Source: an uncultured Lachnospiraceae bacterium (lineage in GTDB: Bacteria > Bacillota > Clostridia > Lachnospirales > Lachnospiraceae). Taken from it: a stretch of 5,825 nt of DNA. Positions within the stretch are counted from its first letter, which is position 1. Every line of letters starts with the position of its first letter. The notes beneath the pieces were generated by a model that saw only the letters and a list, made by a program, of their open reading frames with translations, made no database searches and was not told the origin of the DNA. This document shows, in pieces, positions 1 through 5,798 of the stretch. The translations under genes and the position numbers were made by a program. The stretch is taken from the NCBI GenBank assembly GCA_937915975.1, contig CALGGL010000292.1:1-5825 (forward strand), given 5' to 3'.

Positions 1-296
1 TCTCTCGTGATGATGCAGGTAAGTTCTTAAATGCTTACTATGATGCAAAGATTTTCGAGAATGATCCATTTGCTAAGCTTGACCAGACAGGTGTAGGTAA
101 GCTCATGGAGACAGCTATCAAGCTCGGCAAGCCGGTTAATCCTAAGCTTCACGTAGGTATCTGCGGTGAGCACGGTGGAGATCCATCTTCAGTAGAATTC
201 TGCCACAAGATTGGTCTTGATTATGTATCATGTTCACCATTCCGTGTACCTGTAGCAAGACTTGCTGCAGCACAGGCTGCTATTGCAGATAAGTAG
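1..296 (+). CDS. ppdK: Pyruvate, phosphate dikinase, C-terminal end (5' part outside window)
   Basis: This is the last 97 codons of pyruvate, phosphate dikinase, the cytoplasmic enzyme that interconverts pyruvate + ATP + Pi and PEP + AMP + PPi. The frame is open from base 3, reading [18 protein letters not shown], so the first ATG inside it (105) is an internal methionine and not the start. Diagnostic for the C-terminal PEP/pyruvate-binding TIM-barrel domain are [15 protein letters not shown], followed by [23 protein letters not shown] near the end. The cysteine in GICGEHGG (codon 162-164) matches the catalytic Cys of the family (Cys831 in the Clostridium symbiosum enzyme). The family is about 870-880 residues, so roughly 780 are missing upstream. 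The gene ends in TAG and is followed 37 bases later by a strong terminator, so it is the last gene of its transcript. In anaerobes this enzyme usually serves glycolysis or gluconeogenesis with PPi. The identification is secure; the direction of flux is inference. Confidence 0.96.
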   Translation, partial: SRDDAGKFLNAYYDAKIFENDPFAKLDQTGVGKLMETAIKLGKPVNPKLHVGICGEHGGDPSSVEFCHKIGLDYVSCSPFRVPVARLAAAQAAIADK

Positions 297-333
297 GATT
301 AATTGCACGTAAACTAAATAATTAATTTATTGG

Positions 334-365
334 TCAGCCCCGAATCTAATTCGGGGCTGATTTTT
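334..365 (+). terminator. Intrinsic terminator after ppdK
   Basis: Perfect 11-bp stem TCAGCCCCGAA / TTCGGGGCTGA (334-344 with 350-360), a 5-nt loop TCTAA and five T residues directly after the stem. It is the most GC-rich stretch in this AT-rich intergenic region. It ends the ppdK transcript and separates it from the hairpin repeats and the S41 frame. Confidence 0.93.
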
Positions 366-421
366 AAAAATGGTTGTAAACAGATAAAAAAACAGGCATA
401 TGAAATGAAGGAATAAGTCGA

Positions 422-462
422 TTACCTATAATCAGATACTATGAGGGGTGTTTTATAGGTAA
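422..462. repeat. 41-bp palindromic hairpin repeat, copy 1
   Basis: Inverted repeat with perfect 10-bp arms TTACCTATAA (422-431) and TTATAGGTAA (453-462) around a 21-nt centre. The preceding CGA is shared with copy 2, and the segment before it (AATGAAGG...GTCG) partly matches the linker before copy 2, so copied DNA extends beyond the arms. There is no T-run on either strand, so it does not look like a terminator. Its role is unknown. Confidence 0.75.
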
Positions 463-496
463 AGAATGAAGGTGAACTAATAGAAGTTGTCGGCGA

Positions 497-537
497 TTAC
501 CTATAAGCTAATGTGATAGGAGCTATCTTATAGGTAA
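497..537. repeat. 41-bp palindromic hairpin repeat, copy 2
   Basis: Same 10-bp arms as copy 1 (497-506 and 528-537) and exactly the same overall length of 41 bp, with a start-to-start distance of 75 bp. Here pairing continues inward four more positions with one mismatch (507-510 with 524-527), although the central sequence differs from copy 1. Thus the ends and length are kept while the centre varies. The copy lies 27 bases before the first codon of the truncated S41 frame. The remaining bases of 366-564 contain no gene or clear promoter that I can support. Confidence 0.75.
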
Positions 538-564
538 AAGTCAAAGGCTGTCAAATGAAAATAA

Positions 565-1581
565 TTGATAGATAGTGAGTGCTTTGAAAAAGGTATTCAT
601 GATGGCACGGTTATAACGAAGTGGAATAATACTCCGATAGATGAGGCAACAGAAGGTGTCAAATGCATTGACAGGTGGCACAGCTTTCAGACATCGGAGA
701 ATATATACATAGCTCAACCGATATTCCTTGCAGGGCAGGGCGGTGAGCAGCTTGAAGTTACATTTATAAATGATAAAAATAAGGAGGAAACAATCAATCT
801 TGCTCCTTGCGGGAATTATTTAAGCAGGAGAACATCGGCACTTAACATACTTTTCGGAGATAATGTGATTTCTCAGGATAATTATTCTACATCGATGATA
901 GATGGAAATGTGGGATATCTGAGAATAACCGAAGAGGAATATTCACTTGATCCTTTGTTTATTACAAAGGGAACTATTAAGGGATTTTCATGGGACATAT
1001 ATGATGACCTTGATGCGAGATTTGAAGAACTACGCGAGCAGGGAATGGACAGGATTATCATCGACATTAGAAATAACGACGGTGGTAACGGATATGAAGC
1101 AAGAACGGTTGCGGCTATGTTTACAAAGAATCCGGTTTCGTACTATCTTACACTTTACAAAGACGGAAAATATAAGGTTATTTCCAAGGCAAAGGATGTA
1201 AATGCCTGTAAATGGGATGACATACCGGTAGTGGTTTTGGTAAATGGTCAGACTGCCAGTGCCGGAGAGGAAATAGCACACTATCTTAAGGGCAGTGCAA
1301 ATGTAACGGTTATGGGAAACACTACAACCTGGGGCTCTGTTCAGGGAACCGGAGGGGCTGTCATCTTAAGCGGAAGTAAATTTGAACTTGATTTTCCGAT
1401 TACTCCGGTTGTCGGAGATGATTATCTTCCGATTGTAGATGTAAAGGGTGACCGACAATCCCGTCTGTCACTTGATTACCTGATAGAGTATTCAAAGGAG
1501 GAAGTGGTTGAATTATTTGAAAATCCGGGTGAGGATAAGACCTTGGAGGAGGCAGTTAATTATATACAACAATTGAAATAA
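565..1581 (+). pseudogene. S41 (C-terminal processing type) peptidase, 5'-truncated, probable remnant
   Basis: The 338-codon open frame encodes the back half of an S41 serine peptidase, a family that is usually secreted or membrane-anchored. Numbering from the TTG at 565, residues 4-75 resemble the end of a PDZ domain (FEKGIHDGTVITKWNNTPI). Residues 115-335 are the peptidase domain: GNVGYLRI, then RIIIDIRNNDGG, then VVVLVNGQTASAGEE with nucleophile candidate Ser232. The partner lysine, normally about 25 residues on in a GKGSVQ-like motif, is missing: the sequence reads TTTWGSVQ (Trp256). The frame is closed upstream by TAA at 562-564. There is no Shine-Dalgarno sequence before 565, the first in-frame ATG is at 895, and no signal peptide or N-terminal domain is encoded. 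The missing 5' end abuts the two hairpin repeats. The rest of the frame has no stop, so the loss may be recent, or a shortened product may still be made. Family assignment is confident; pseudogene status is inference. Confidence 0.62.
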
Positions 1582-1611
1582 AGCTAAGATAATAATTGCT
1601 CATTTAATATA

Positions 1612-1640
1612 TTGATAGAATATGACAAAAATGTTAAAAT
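1612..1640 (+). promoter_or_regulatory. Possible sigma-A-type promoter (distal) for the HD-GYP operon
   Basis: TTGATA (1612-1617), a 17-bp spacer and TAAAAT (1635-1640). It lies in the AT-rich gap after the S41 remnant, upstream of a second candidate. AT-rich DNA yields such matches easily, so support is moderate. Confidence 0.4.
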
Positions 1641-1646
1641 AATATG

Positions 1647-1676
1647 TTGTAGGATATGGAAAATTATCTATATAAT
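1647..1676 (+). promoter_or_regulatory. Likely sigma-A-type promoter (proximal) for the HD-GYP operon
   Basis: TTGTAG (1647-1652), an 18-bp spacer and a consensus TATAAT (1671-1676). Transcription would start near 1683, giving a leader of about 30 nt before the ATG at 1715. No terminator is visible between the S41 remnant and this point, so read-through is also possible. Confidence 0.55.
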
Positions 1677-1714
1677 AAAGAGAGTTTAATTGATGATTGG
1701 GGAATAATCAAAGA

Positions 1715-3235
1715 ATGAAGGACGAAACATTAAAGAAAATCAACAGATGCCTTATAAGTGCATGGCTTGTAATAGTCGCCGTTTTGTTGATTACATATTA
1801 TATAGAGGTTCTTAAGGGAACAAGAAATACGGATTATTATACCTTGTTTGCAGGTGTAACTGTTGTTCCTGCTTTTCTTTGTCTTTTATGGTATTGGAAA
1901 AATCCGTATTCAATAAGATTAAGATATGGGTTCGCTATCGGTTATTCCGTAATGTATGGATTTGTTCTTCTTACAAGTAATACAGATCTTGTTTTCTCGT
2001 ACATATTTGTTATGCTTGTGCTTCTTATTCTGTACCATCAGCCAAGTCTTATAGCTGTGGTCGGTGCTATTTCAATGATAGTAAATGCTGTACATGTGAT
2101 TAATAAGATTAGTGACGGAACCTACAATACGGAAAACAGCAGAGATGCCGAGATTCAGCTTGTTCTTCTTGCTTTAAGTTTTGGTGCGGCTTTAATTGCT
2201 GCAGCTCTTTATGATAAAATATCAAAGAATTATGAAAAGTATAAAAAAGATCAGAAGAATATGCTCATTCAGGTTATGACAGCATTTTCCGAGGCACTTG
2301 ATGCCAAGGATGAATATACAAGCGGTCATTCTCACAGAGTTGCATCGTATGCCAAGGAGATTATGAGACGTCTTGGCGGAAGTGAGGAGGAGCAGGAGGA
2401 GGCATATTATACCGGACTTCTTCATGATGTAGGCAAAATAAGAGTTCCGGATGCGGTAATCAATAAGCCGGGAAAGCTTACTCCCGAAGAATTTGAAGAG
2501 ATAAAGGTTCATACCGAGGCCGGTTATCAGATATTAAAAAATGTATCTGCATTAAATGATTTGTCAGGTGGAGCAAGATGGCATCACGAAAGATATGACG
2601 GAACCGGATATCCAAATGGTATAAAGGGAGAGGACATTCCTCTTATTGCGAGAATTATTAGTGTGGCAGATGCCTATGATGCCATGACTTCAAACCGAAG
2701 CTACAGAGAGCCGATGTCTCAGGATATGGTAAGAGAGCAGATTGTCGGTGGAATGGGCACTCAGTTTGATGCCAAGATAGCACAAATAATGCTCGATATG
2801 ATGGATGAGGACAAGGATTACAGATTAAGAGAGCTTGAAGAGGATGCAAGAAAGAGAATTCTTCTGGCAGATGATAATCCGGACGGCAGCGAAGAAGTTA
2901 TCGAGATGCTTCACAATGATAAGCATTACGAAATCCTTGCTGTAAATAACGGAAAATCCTGTATAGATATGCTTAAGGATCAGTATTTTGACCTTTTGAT
3001 AATAGATATCGAGATGGCAGGAGAAAATGATATGGACGGATATGATGTCGTCGAATGGGTACGTAACAATAACATGAGCATTCCTGTTATATTTATGAAG
3101 GGTGATAAGGAAATGACATCTATCCTTCGTGCAGAGTCACTGGGAATAAGCGGATATATAACAAAGCCTGTTTCGGAGGCGGCACTAAGGGATTTGCTTC
3201 GTTCAACATTAAGACCAAATGATTTGGCAAGTTAA
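1715..3235 (+). CDS. Membrane HD-GYP phosphodiesterase with C-terminal receiver domain
   Basis: Predicted membrane-bound hydrolase of cyclic dinucleotides, most likely c-di-GMP. Numbered from the ATG at 1715 (506 aa), about six hydrophobic helices span 12-166, a charged linker runs 167-186, an HD-GYP domain covers about 187-372 and a receiver domain about 381-500. All HD-GYP signature positions are visible: SGHSHR (His205), LLHDVGK (His237, Asp238), His266, His290/His291 in WHHERYDGTGYP, the GYP triad at 298-300, and Asp319 in ADAYDAMTS. The receiver keeps the acidic pair (Asp386/Asp387), the phosphoacceptor candidate Asp431 and Lys484 in ITKP. Where Thr/Ser normally follows the fourth strand it has Lys462 (VIFMKGD). 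The N-terminal membrane part shows no named sensor domain that I recognise. An in-frame TTG at 1697 would add six residues, but the ATG with GGGGA upstream (1699-1703) is preferred. The next gene follows after 22 bases and is probably co-transcribed. Receiver-controlled phosphodiesterase activity is inferred from domain order. Confidence 0.92.
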   Translation: MKDETLKKINRCLISAWLVIVAVLLITYYIEVLKGTRNTDYYTLFAGVTVVPAFLCLLWYWKNPYSIRLRYGFAIGYSVMYGFVLLTSNTDLVFSYIFVMLVLLILYHQPSLIAVVGAISMIVNAVHVINKISDGTYNTENSRDAEIQLVLLALSFGAALIAAALYDKISKNYEKYKKDQKNMLIQVMTAFSEALDAKDEYTSGHSHRVASYAKEIMRRLGGSEEEQEEAYYTGLLHDVGKIRVPDAVINKPGKLTPEEFEEIKVHTEAGYQILKNVSALNDLSGGARWHHERYDGTGYPNGIKGEDIPLIARIISVADAYDAMTSNRSYREPMSQDMVREQIVGGMGTQFDAKIAQIMLDMMDEDKDYRLRELEEDARKRILLADDNPDGSEEVIEMLHNDKHYEILAVNNGKSCIDMLKDQYFDLLIIDIEMAGENDMDGYDVVEWVRNNNMSIPVIFMKGDKEMTSILRAESLGISGYITKPVSEAALRDLLRSTLRPNDLAS

Positions 3236-3242
3236 CAATTCT

Positions 3243-3250
3243 AAGGAGGA
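3243..3250 (+). promoter_or_regulatory. Strong ribosome binding site for the small membrane protein gene
   Basis: AAGGAGGA placed 7 bases before the ATG at 3258. It is close to a perfect match to the anti-Shine-Dalgarno sequence and supports 3258 over the in-frame ATG two codons later (3264). It also supports real translation of this otherwise unrecognised gene. Confidence 0.85.
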
Positions 3251-3257
3251 CAATTAA

Positions 3258-3773
3258 ATGAACATGAAAAAAATCGGTATGCAGATGAGCTTACTTATGG
3301 GAGTAACCTTAAGCTTCTTTTTATCCCTGACAGGACTTCTTGCAGCAGGAAAGTTTAACGTTGTGGGATGGCTTATAAGCTTCTTAATCAGTACGGTAAT
3401 AAGCTTGATTATAGGCTTTTTGATTCCTATGAAAAAGGTTACGGATGGTGTAAATAATAAGCTTGGTCTTGAACCGGGTAAGCTTGGAACAAGATGTATG
3501 GAGAGTCTTATATCGGATTTGATTTATACACCGATTATTACTCTTGCAATGGTATTTATGGCATACAAAAAGGCTACGGCACATGGTGCAAAGATTCCTT
3601 TTATCGGAATGTTTGGTAAATCACTTGTTATTAGTTTGGTTGTAGGCTTTGTTCTCATATTTATATTTATGCCTTTGTATATGAAGCTGGTATTCAAAAA
3701 GAACGGAATTGGTGGTCCGCAAGGTCCCAACATTCAGGGTTCTATGAGCAATCCAAGCGAAAAAGATGATTAG
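3258..3773 (+). CDS. Small four-helix membrane protein, possibly DUF2798-like tandem repeat
   Basis: A 171-residue hydrophobic protein of unknown function. Four likely transmembrane segments lie at about 8-30, 35-57, 82-104 and 117-146, with a positively charged loop at 58-80 (PMKKVTDGVNNKLG) and a soluble Gly/Pro/Asn-rich tail ending SEKDD. The helices come as two hairpins. Each pair ends in a similar pattern (GFLIPMKKV at 53-61; IFMPLYMKLVFKK at 136-148), suggesting an internal duplication. Two-helix units of this kind resemble DUF2798 proteins, but I assign that only tentatively from pattern. There is no signal-peptide cleavage site or catalytic motif. It follows the HD-GYP gene by 22 bases with a near-perfect ribosome binding site and is followed by a terminator, so the two genes likely form one operon. 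A partner role for the HD-GYP sensor is possible but unproven. Confidence 0.82.
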   Translation: MNMKKIGMQMSLLMGVTLSFFLSLTGLLAAGKFNVVGWLISFLISTVISLIIGFLIPMKKVTDGVNNKLGLEPGKLGTRCMESLISDLIYTPIITLAMVFMAYKKATAHGAKIPFIGMFGKSLVISLVVGFVLIFIFMPLYMKLVFKKNGIGGPQGPNIQGSMSNPSEKDD

Positions 3774-3782
3774 TAGATAGAT

Positions 3783-3868
3783 GGTATATAACATGAAAAT
3801 GCAGGTGCTAAGCATAGCGTTAAGTGACAACATGATATGCGAGTACCTGCATTTTCGTGTTATATACC
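3783..3868. repeat. Long 86-nt hairpin of unknown function
   Basis: Arms 3783-3806 and 3845-3868 pair over 24 positions with one G-U-type position (3794 with 3857). Pairing continues to 3809/3842, giving a 27-bp stem. Inside, GCATA (3812-3816) pairs with TATGC (3836-3840), and GTT/AAC (3819-3821 with 3829-3831) can close the tip, so nearly the whole segment folds. No T-run follows on either strand, and the true terminator comes later, so simple termination is unlikely. It could be a 3' mRNA stability element, a small structured RNA or a miniature mobile element. I see no clear target-site duplication. Confidence 0.7.
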
Positions 3869-3883
3869 GGTATATTAATAACA

Positions 3884-3924
3884 GGATTGGTTATAGGATT
3901 AGCCTATAACCAGTTCTTTTTTTT
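3884..3924 (+). terminator. Intrinsic terminator of the HD-GYP/membrane protein operon
   Basis: Stem TGGTTATAGG / CCTATAACCA (3888-3897 with 3903-3912), loop ATTAG, with wobble and A-T pairs extending the base to 3884/3916. An uninterrupted run of eight T residues follows (3917-3924). It lies 110 bases after the stop codon of the small membrane protein gene, beyond the long hairpin, so that hairpin would be part of the operon's 3' UTR. Confidence 0.9.
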
Positions 3925-3930
3925 ATGAAT

Positions 3931-3959
3931 TATACAAAATAAAAAAATGGTGTTATTAT
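3931..3959 (+). promoter_or_regulatory. Probable promoter of metY
   Basis: TATACA (3931-3936), a 17-bp spacer and TATTAT (3954-3959), with TG one base before the -10 (3951-3952) forming an extended -10. Transcription would start near 3966, leaving a leader of roughly 105 nt before the ATG at 4071. I looked for S-box (SAM-I) and T-box signatures in that leader and found none, so how the gene responds to methionine or sulfur is not visible. Confidence 0.5.
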
Positions 3960-4056
3960 CATCACATAAACAGATGAGCGAGCTTACACAAGGCTTTATT
4001 AAAAAGGATAGGGTTGAGTGAAGGTCGAAGAACTCATGAAAATAATAAGAAGAAAA

Positions 4057-4062
4057 GTGAGG
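4057..4062 (+). promoter_or_regulatory. Ribosome binding site that fixes the metY start
   Basis: GTGAGG ends 8 bases before the ATG at 4071. A TTG at 4014 in the same frame would add 19 polar, Lys/Arg/Asn-rich residues. It lacks a well-placed Shine-Dalgarno sequence, so the ATG is preferred. Confidence 0.65.
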
Positions 4063-4070
4063 TAGATATT

Positions 4071-5378
4071 ATGGGAAAGAAAACAAGAGCAGAAAGAGAA
4101 TTTAAATTTGAAACAAAGCAGTTACATGTAGGACAGGAAACACCGGATGCGGTTACTGATGCAAGAGCAGTACCTATATACTTAACTTCATCATACGTAT
4201 TCCATAACAGTCAGCATGCAGCAGACAGATTTGGATTAAGAGATGCCGGTAACATCTATGGAAGACTTACCAATCCAACACAGGGAACCTTTGAAGCACG
4301 AATCGCAGCGCTCGAGGGTGGTGTAGCAGCATTGGCAGTCGGTTCAGGTGCAGCAGCTCTTACATATGCAATACAGGCAGTTGCACACGCAGGTAATCAC
4401 GTGGTTGCAGCAAAGAATATATATGGTGGTACATATAATCTTTTAGCTCATACATTACCGGAGTACGGAATTGATACAACCTTTGTTGATCCGTTTGATT
4501 ATGACGGTATCGAGGCTGCAATCAAGGACAACACAACAGCAATCGAGATTGAAACTCTCGGAAATCCTAATTCAGAAGTGGTTGATATCGAGAGAATAGC
4601 AAATATAGCTCATGCACATAAGATTCCTCTTATCGTTGACAATACATTTGCAACTCCTTATCTTGTAAGACCTATCGAGTATGGTGCTGATATAGTTGTT
4701 CATTCAGCTACCAAGTTCATAGGCGGTCACGGTACTACAATTGGTGGTGTTATTGTAGACAGCGGTAAGTTTGACTGGATAGCAAGCGGTAAGCACCCAT
4801 GGCTTATCGAGCCAAATGTATCTTACCATGGTGTAAGCTTTGCAAAGGATACTGCACCTGCAGCATTTGCTACATATATCAGAGCAATTCTTCTTCGTGA
4901 TACAGGGTCAACACTTTCACCTGTACATGCATTTATCTTCTTACAGGGCTTGGAGACTCTTTCCTTAAGAGTAGAGCGTCACGTTGAAAATGCACTTAAG
5001 GTTGTAGAATATCTTAAGAATCAGCCGCTCGTTGAGAAAGTTAATCATCCGTCAATTTCTGAGGATGCGGAGCAAAAGGAGCTTTATAAGAAGTATTTCC
5101 CTAACGGCGGTGGCTCAATCTTTACCTTTGAGATAAAGGGTGATGCCAAGAAGGCACAGGATTTCATCGACCAGCTTGAGCTTTTCTCACTTCTTGCAAA
5201 TGTAGCGGATGTTAAGTCTCTGGCTATCCATCCTGCATCAACTACTCATTCAGAGTGTAATGAGGCAGAGCTTTTAGATCAGGGAATTAAGCCAAATACA
5301 ATTCGTCTTTCCATCGGAACAGAGAATATAGATGATATAATCGAAGATTTAGATGAGGCTTTCAAAGCAATAAGCTAA
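4071..5378 (+). CDS. metY: O-acetylhomoserine sulfhydrylase (aminocarboxypropyltransferase)
   Basis: A 435-residue cytoplasmic PLP enzyme of the Cys/Met metabolism family (cystathionine gamma-synthase fold). It is predicted to join O-acetylhomoserine and sulfide to give homocysteine for methionine synthesis. The N-terminal FETKQLHVGQ and the length (about 425-435 aa, longer than the roughly 380-400 aa of cystathionine synthases and lyases) point to the MetY branch. Cofactor residues are in place: Tyr63 and Arg65 in NIYGRLTNPT (PLP phosphate, from the neighbouring subunit), Asp190 in VDNTFATPY (pyridine nitrogen), the Schiff-base Lys215 in HSATKFIGGHG, and Arg412 in TIRLSIGTEN (substrate carboxylate). 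IHPASTTH is also typical. It stands alone between the terminator at 3884-3924 and the hairpin at 5442-5491, so it is probably monocistronic. Use of O-acetylserine as a cysteine synthase side reaction is known in the family and cannot be excluded. The general family is certain; the exact substrate is strongly suggested. Confidence 0.93.
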   Translation: MGKKTRAEREFKFETKQLHVGQETPDAVTDARAVPIYLTSSYVFHNSQHAADRFGLRDAGNIYGRLTNPTQGTFEARIAALEGGVAALAVGSGAAALTYAIQAVAHAGNHVVAAKNIYGGTYNLLAHTLPEYGIDTTFVDPFDYDGIEAAIKDNTTAIEIETLGNPNSEVVDIERIANIAHAHKIPLIVDNTFATPYLVRPIEYGADIVVHSATKFIGGHGTTIGGVIVDSGKFDWIASGKHPWLIEPNVSYHGVSFAKDTAPAAFATYIRAILLRDTGSTLSPVHAFIFLQGLETLSLRVERHVENALKVVEYLKNQPLVEKVNHPSISEDAEQKELYKKYFPNGGGSIFTFEIKGDAKKAQDFIDQLELFSLLANVADVKSLAIHPASTTHSECNEAELLDQGIKPNTIRLSIGTENIDDIIEDLDEAFKAIS

Positions 5379-5441
5379 AAGGTTGTTCATTATAATAGAG
5401 TTTGGTTTAGCTTTATTATCTTAAGAAAGTAATTGATTTAT

Positions 5442-5491
5442 ACTATACAGACTAAAATGCCTGATGATGCACTTTGGTCTGTATAGTTTTT
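5442..5491 (+). terminator. Hairpin with T-run after metY (array unit 1)
   Basis: Arms ACTATACAGAC (5442-5452) and GTCTGTATAGT (5477-5487) pair perfectly. The stem continues with a T-G pair, three A-T pairs, one mismatch and TGC/GCA up to the loop at 5461-5468. Five T residues at 5487-5491 overlap its 3' foot. Lying 63 bases after the metY stop codon, it is the likely metY terminator, and it is also the first unit of the 53-bp hairpin array. Confidence 0.7.
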
Positions 5492-5501
5492 GTGATAATG
5501 A

Positions 5502-5543
5502 AGACTAAAAGCCTGGTGATAGGTTTTAGTCTGTATGTTTTTT
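5502..5543 (+). terminator. Array unit 2: second hairpin with T-run, possible back-up terminator
   Basis: AGACTAAAA (5502-5510) pairs with TTTTAGTCT (5524-5532), then CCT (5512-5514) with AGG (5521-5523) around a G bulge. The outer pairs are degraded compared with other units. Six T residues occur at 5538-5543. It could terminate any read-through from the first hairpin. Confidence 0.45.
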
Positions 5544-5763
5544 GCGATAATACAGACTGAAAAGACTGGTGACAAGTTTTAGTCTGTATGGTTACTGAAA
5601 AAATACAGATTAAAAAGTTTGGTGAGTATATTTAGTCCGTATAGTGCTAAAAAGTGTACAGACTAAAAAGTTTGACGAATAAACTTAGTCCGTATAGTGC
5701 TAAAAAGTATACAGACTAAAAAGTTTGACGAATAAACTTAGTCCGTATCATACCCCCCAAAAT

Positions 5764-5798
5764 ATACCTACTAAAATATATACTATTTTAGTAGGTAT
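5764..5798. repeat. Array unit 7: perfect 15-bp inverted repeat with altered stem sequence
   Basis: Arms 5764-5778 and 5784-5798 pair without mismatch (ATACCTACTAAAATA and its complement) around TATAC. Relative to the other units, AG at the fourth and fifth stem positions is CT here, and the partner CT is AG, so both pairs are preserved. Its position in the array phase and its downstream linker mark it as a family member rather than an unrelated palindrome. Confidence 0.8.

Noticed and set aside
105..296. Separate small gene starting at the ATG at 105
   Set aside because: The same frame is open back to base 3 and matches pyruvate phosphate dikinase throughout, so this ATG is internal.
404..500. 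Remains of the S41 N-terminus in short frames across the hairpins
   Set aside because: Short translated pieces (for example EGELIEVVGDYL at 468-503) look protein-like but are interrupted by stops and show no recognisable S41 or PDZ motif.
2222..2512. Minus-strand 96-codon open frame inside the HD-GYP gene
   Set aside because: It is antisense to the conserved HD-GYP domain, has no ribosome binding site that I can see and encodes nothing recognisable. The same applies to other overlapping frames at 882-1281, 2658-2849 and 3384-3833.
3783..3868. Long hairpin as a MITE or IS remnant with target duplication
   Set aside because: The flanks show no clear direct repeat beyond GGTATAT, which belongs to the stem end itself and a short palindrome (TATACCGGTATA). 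No transposase fragment is seen. Left open rather than called.
4014..4070. Alternative TTG start of metY at 4014
   Set aside because: The added 19 residues are polar and unlike the family N-terminus, and the start lacks a well-placed Shine-Dalgarno sequence. The ATG at 4071 has one and gives the usual length.
3960..4070. SAM-I (S-box) or T-box leader before metY
   Set aside because: None of the conserved core sequences are present. The only local stem (4015-4019 with 4032-4036) is five base pairs with a 12-nt loop and not convincing.
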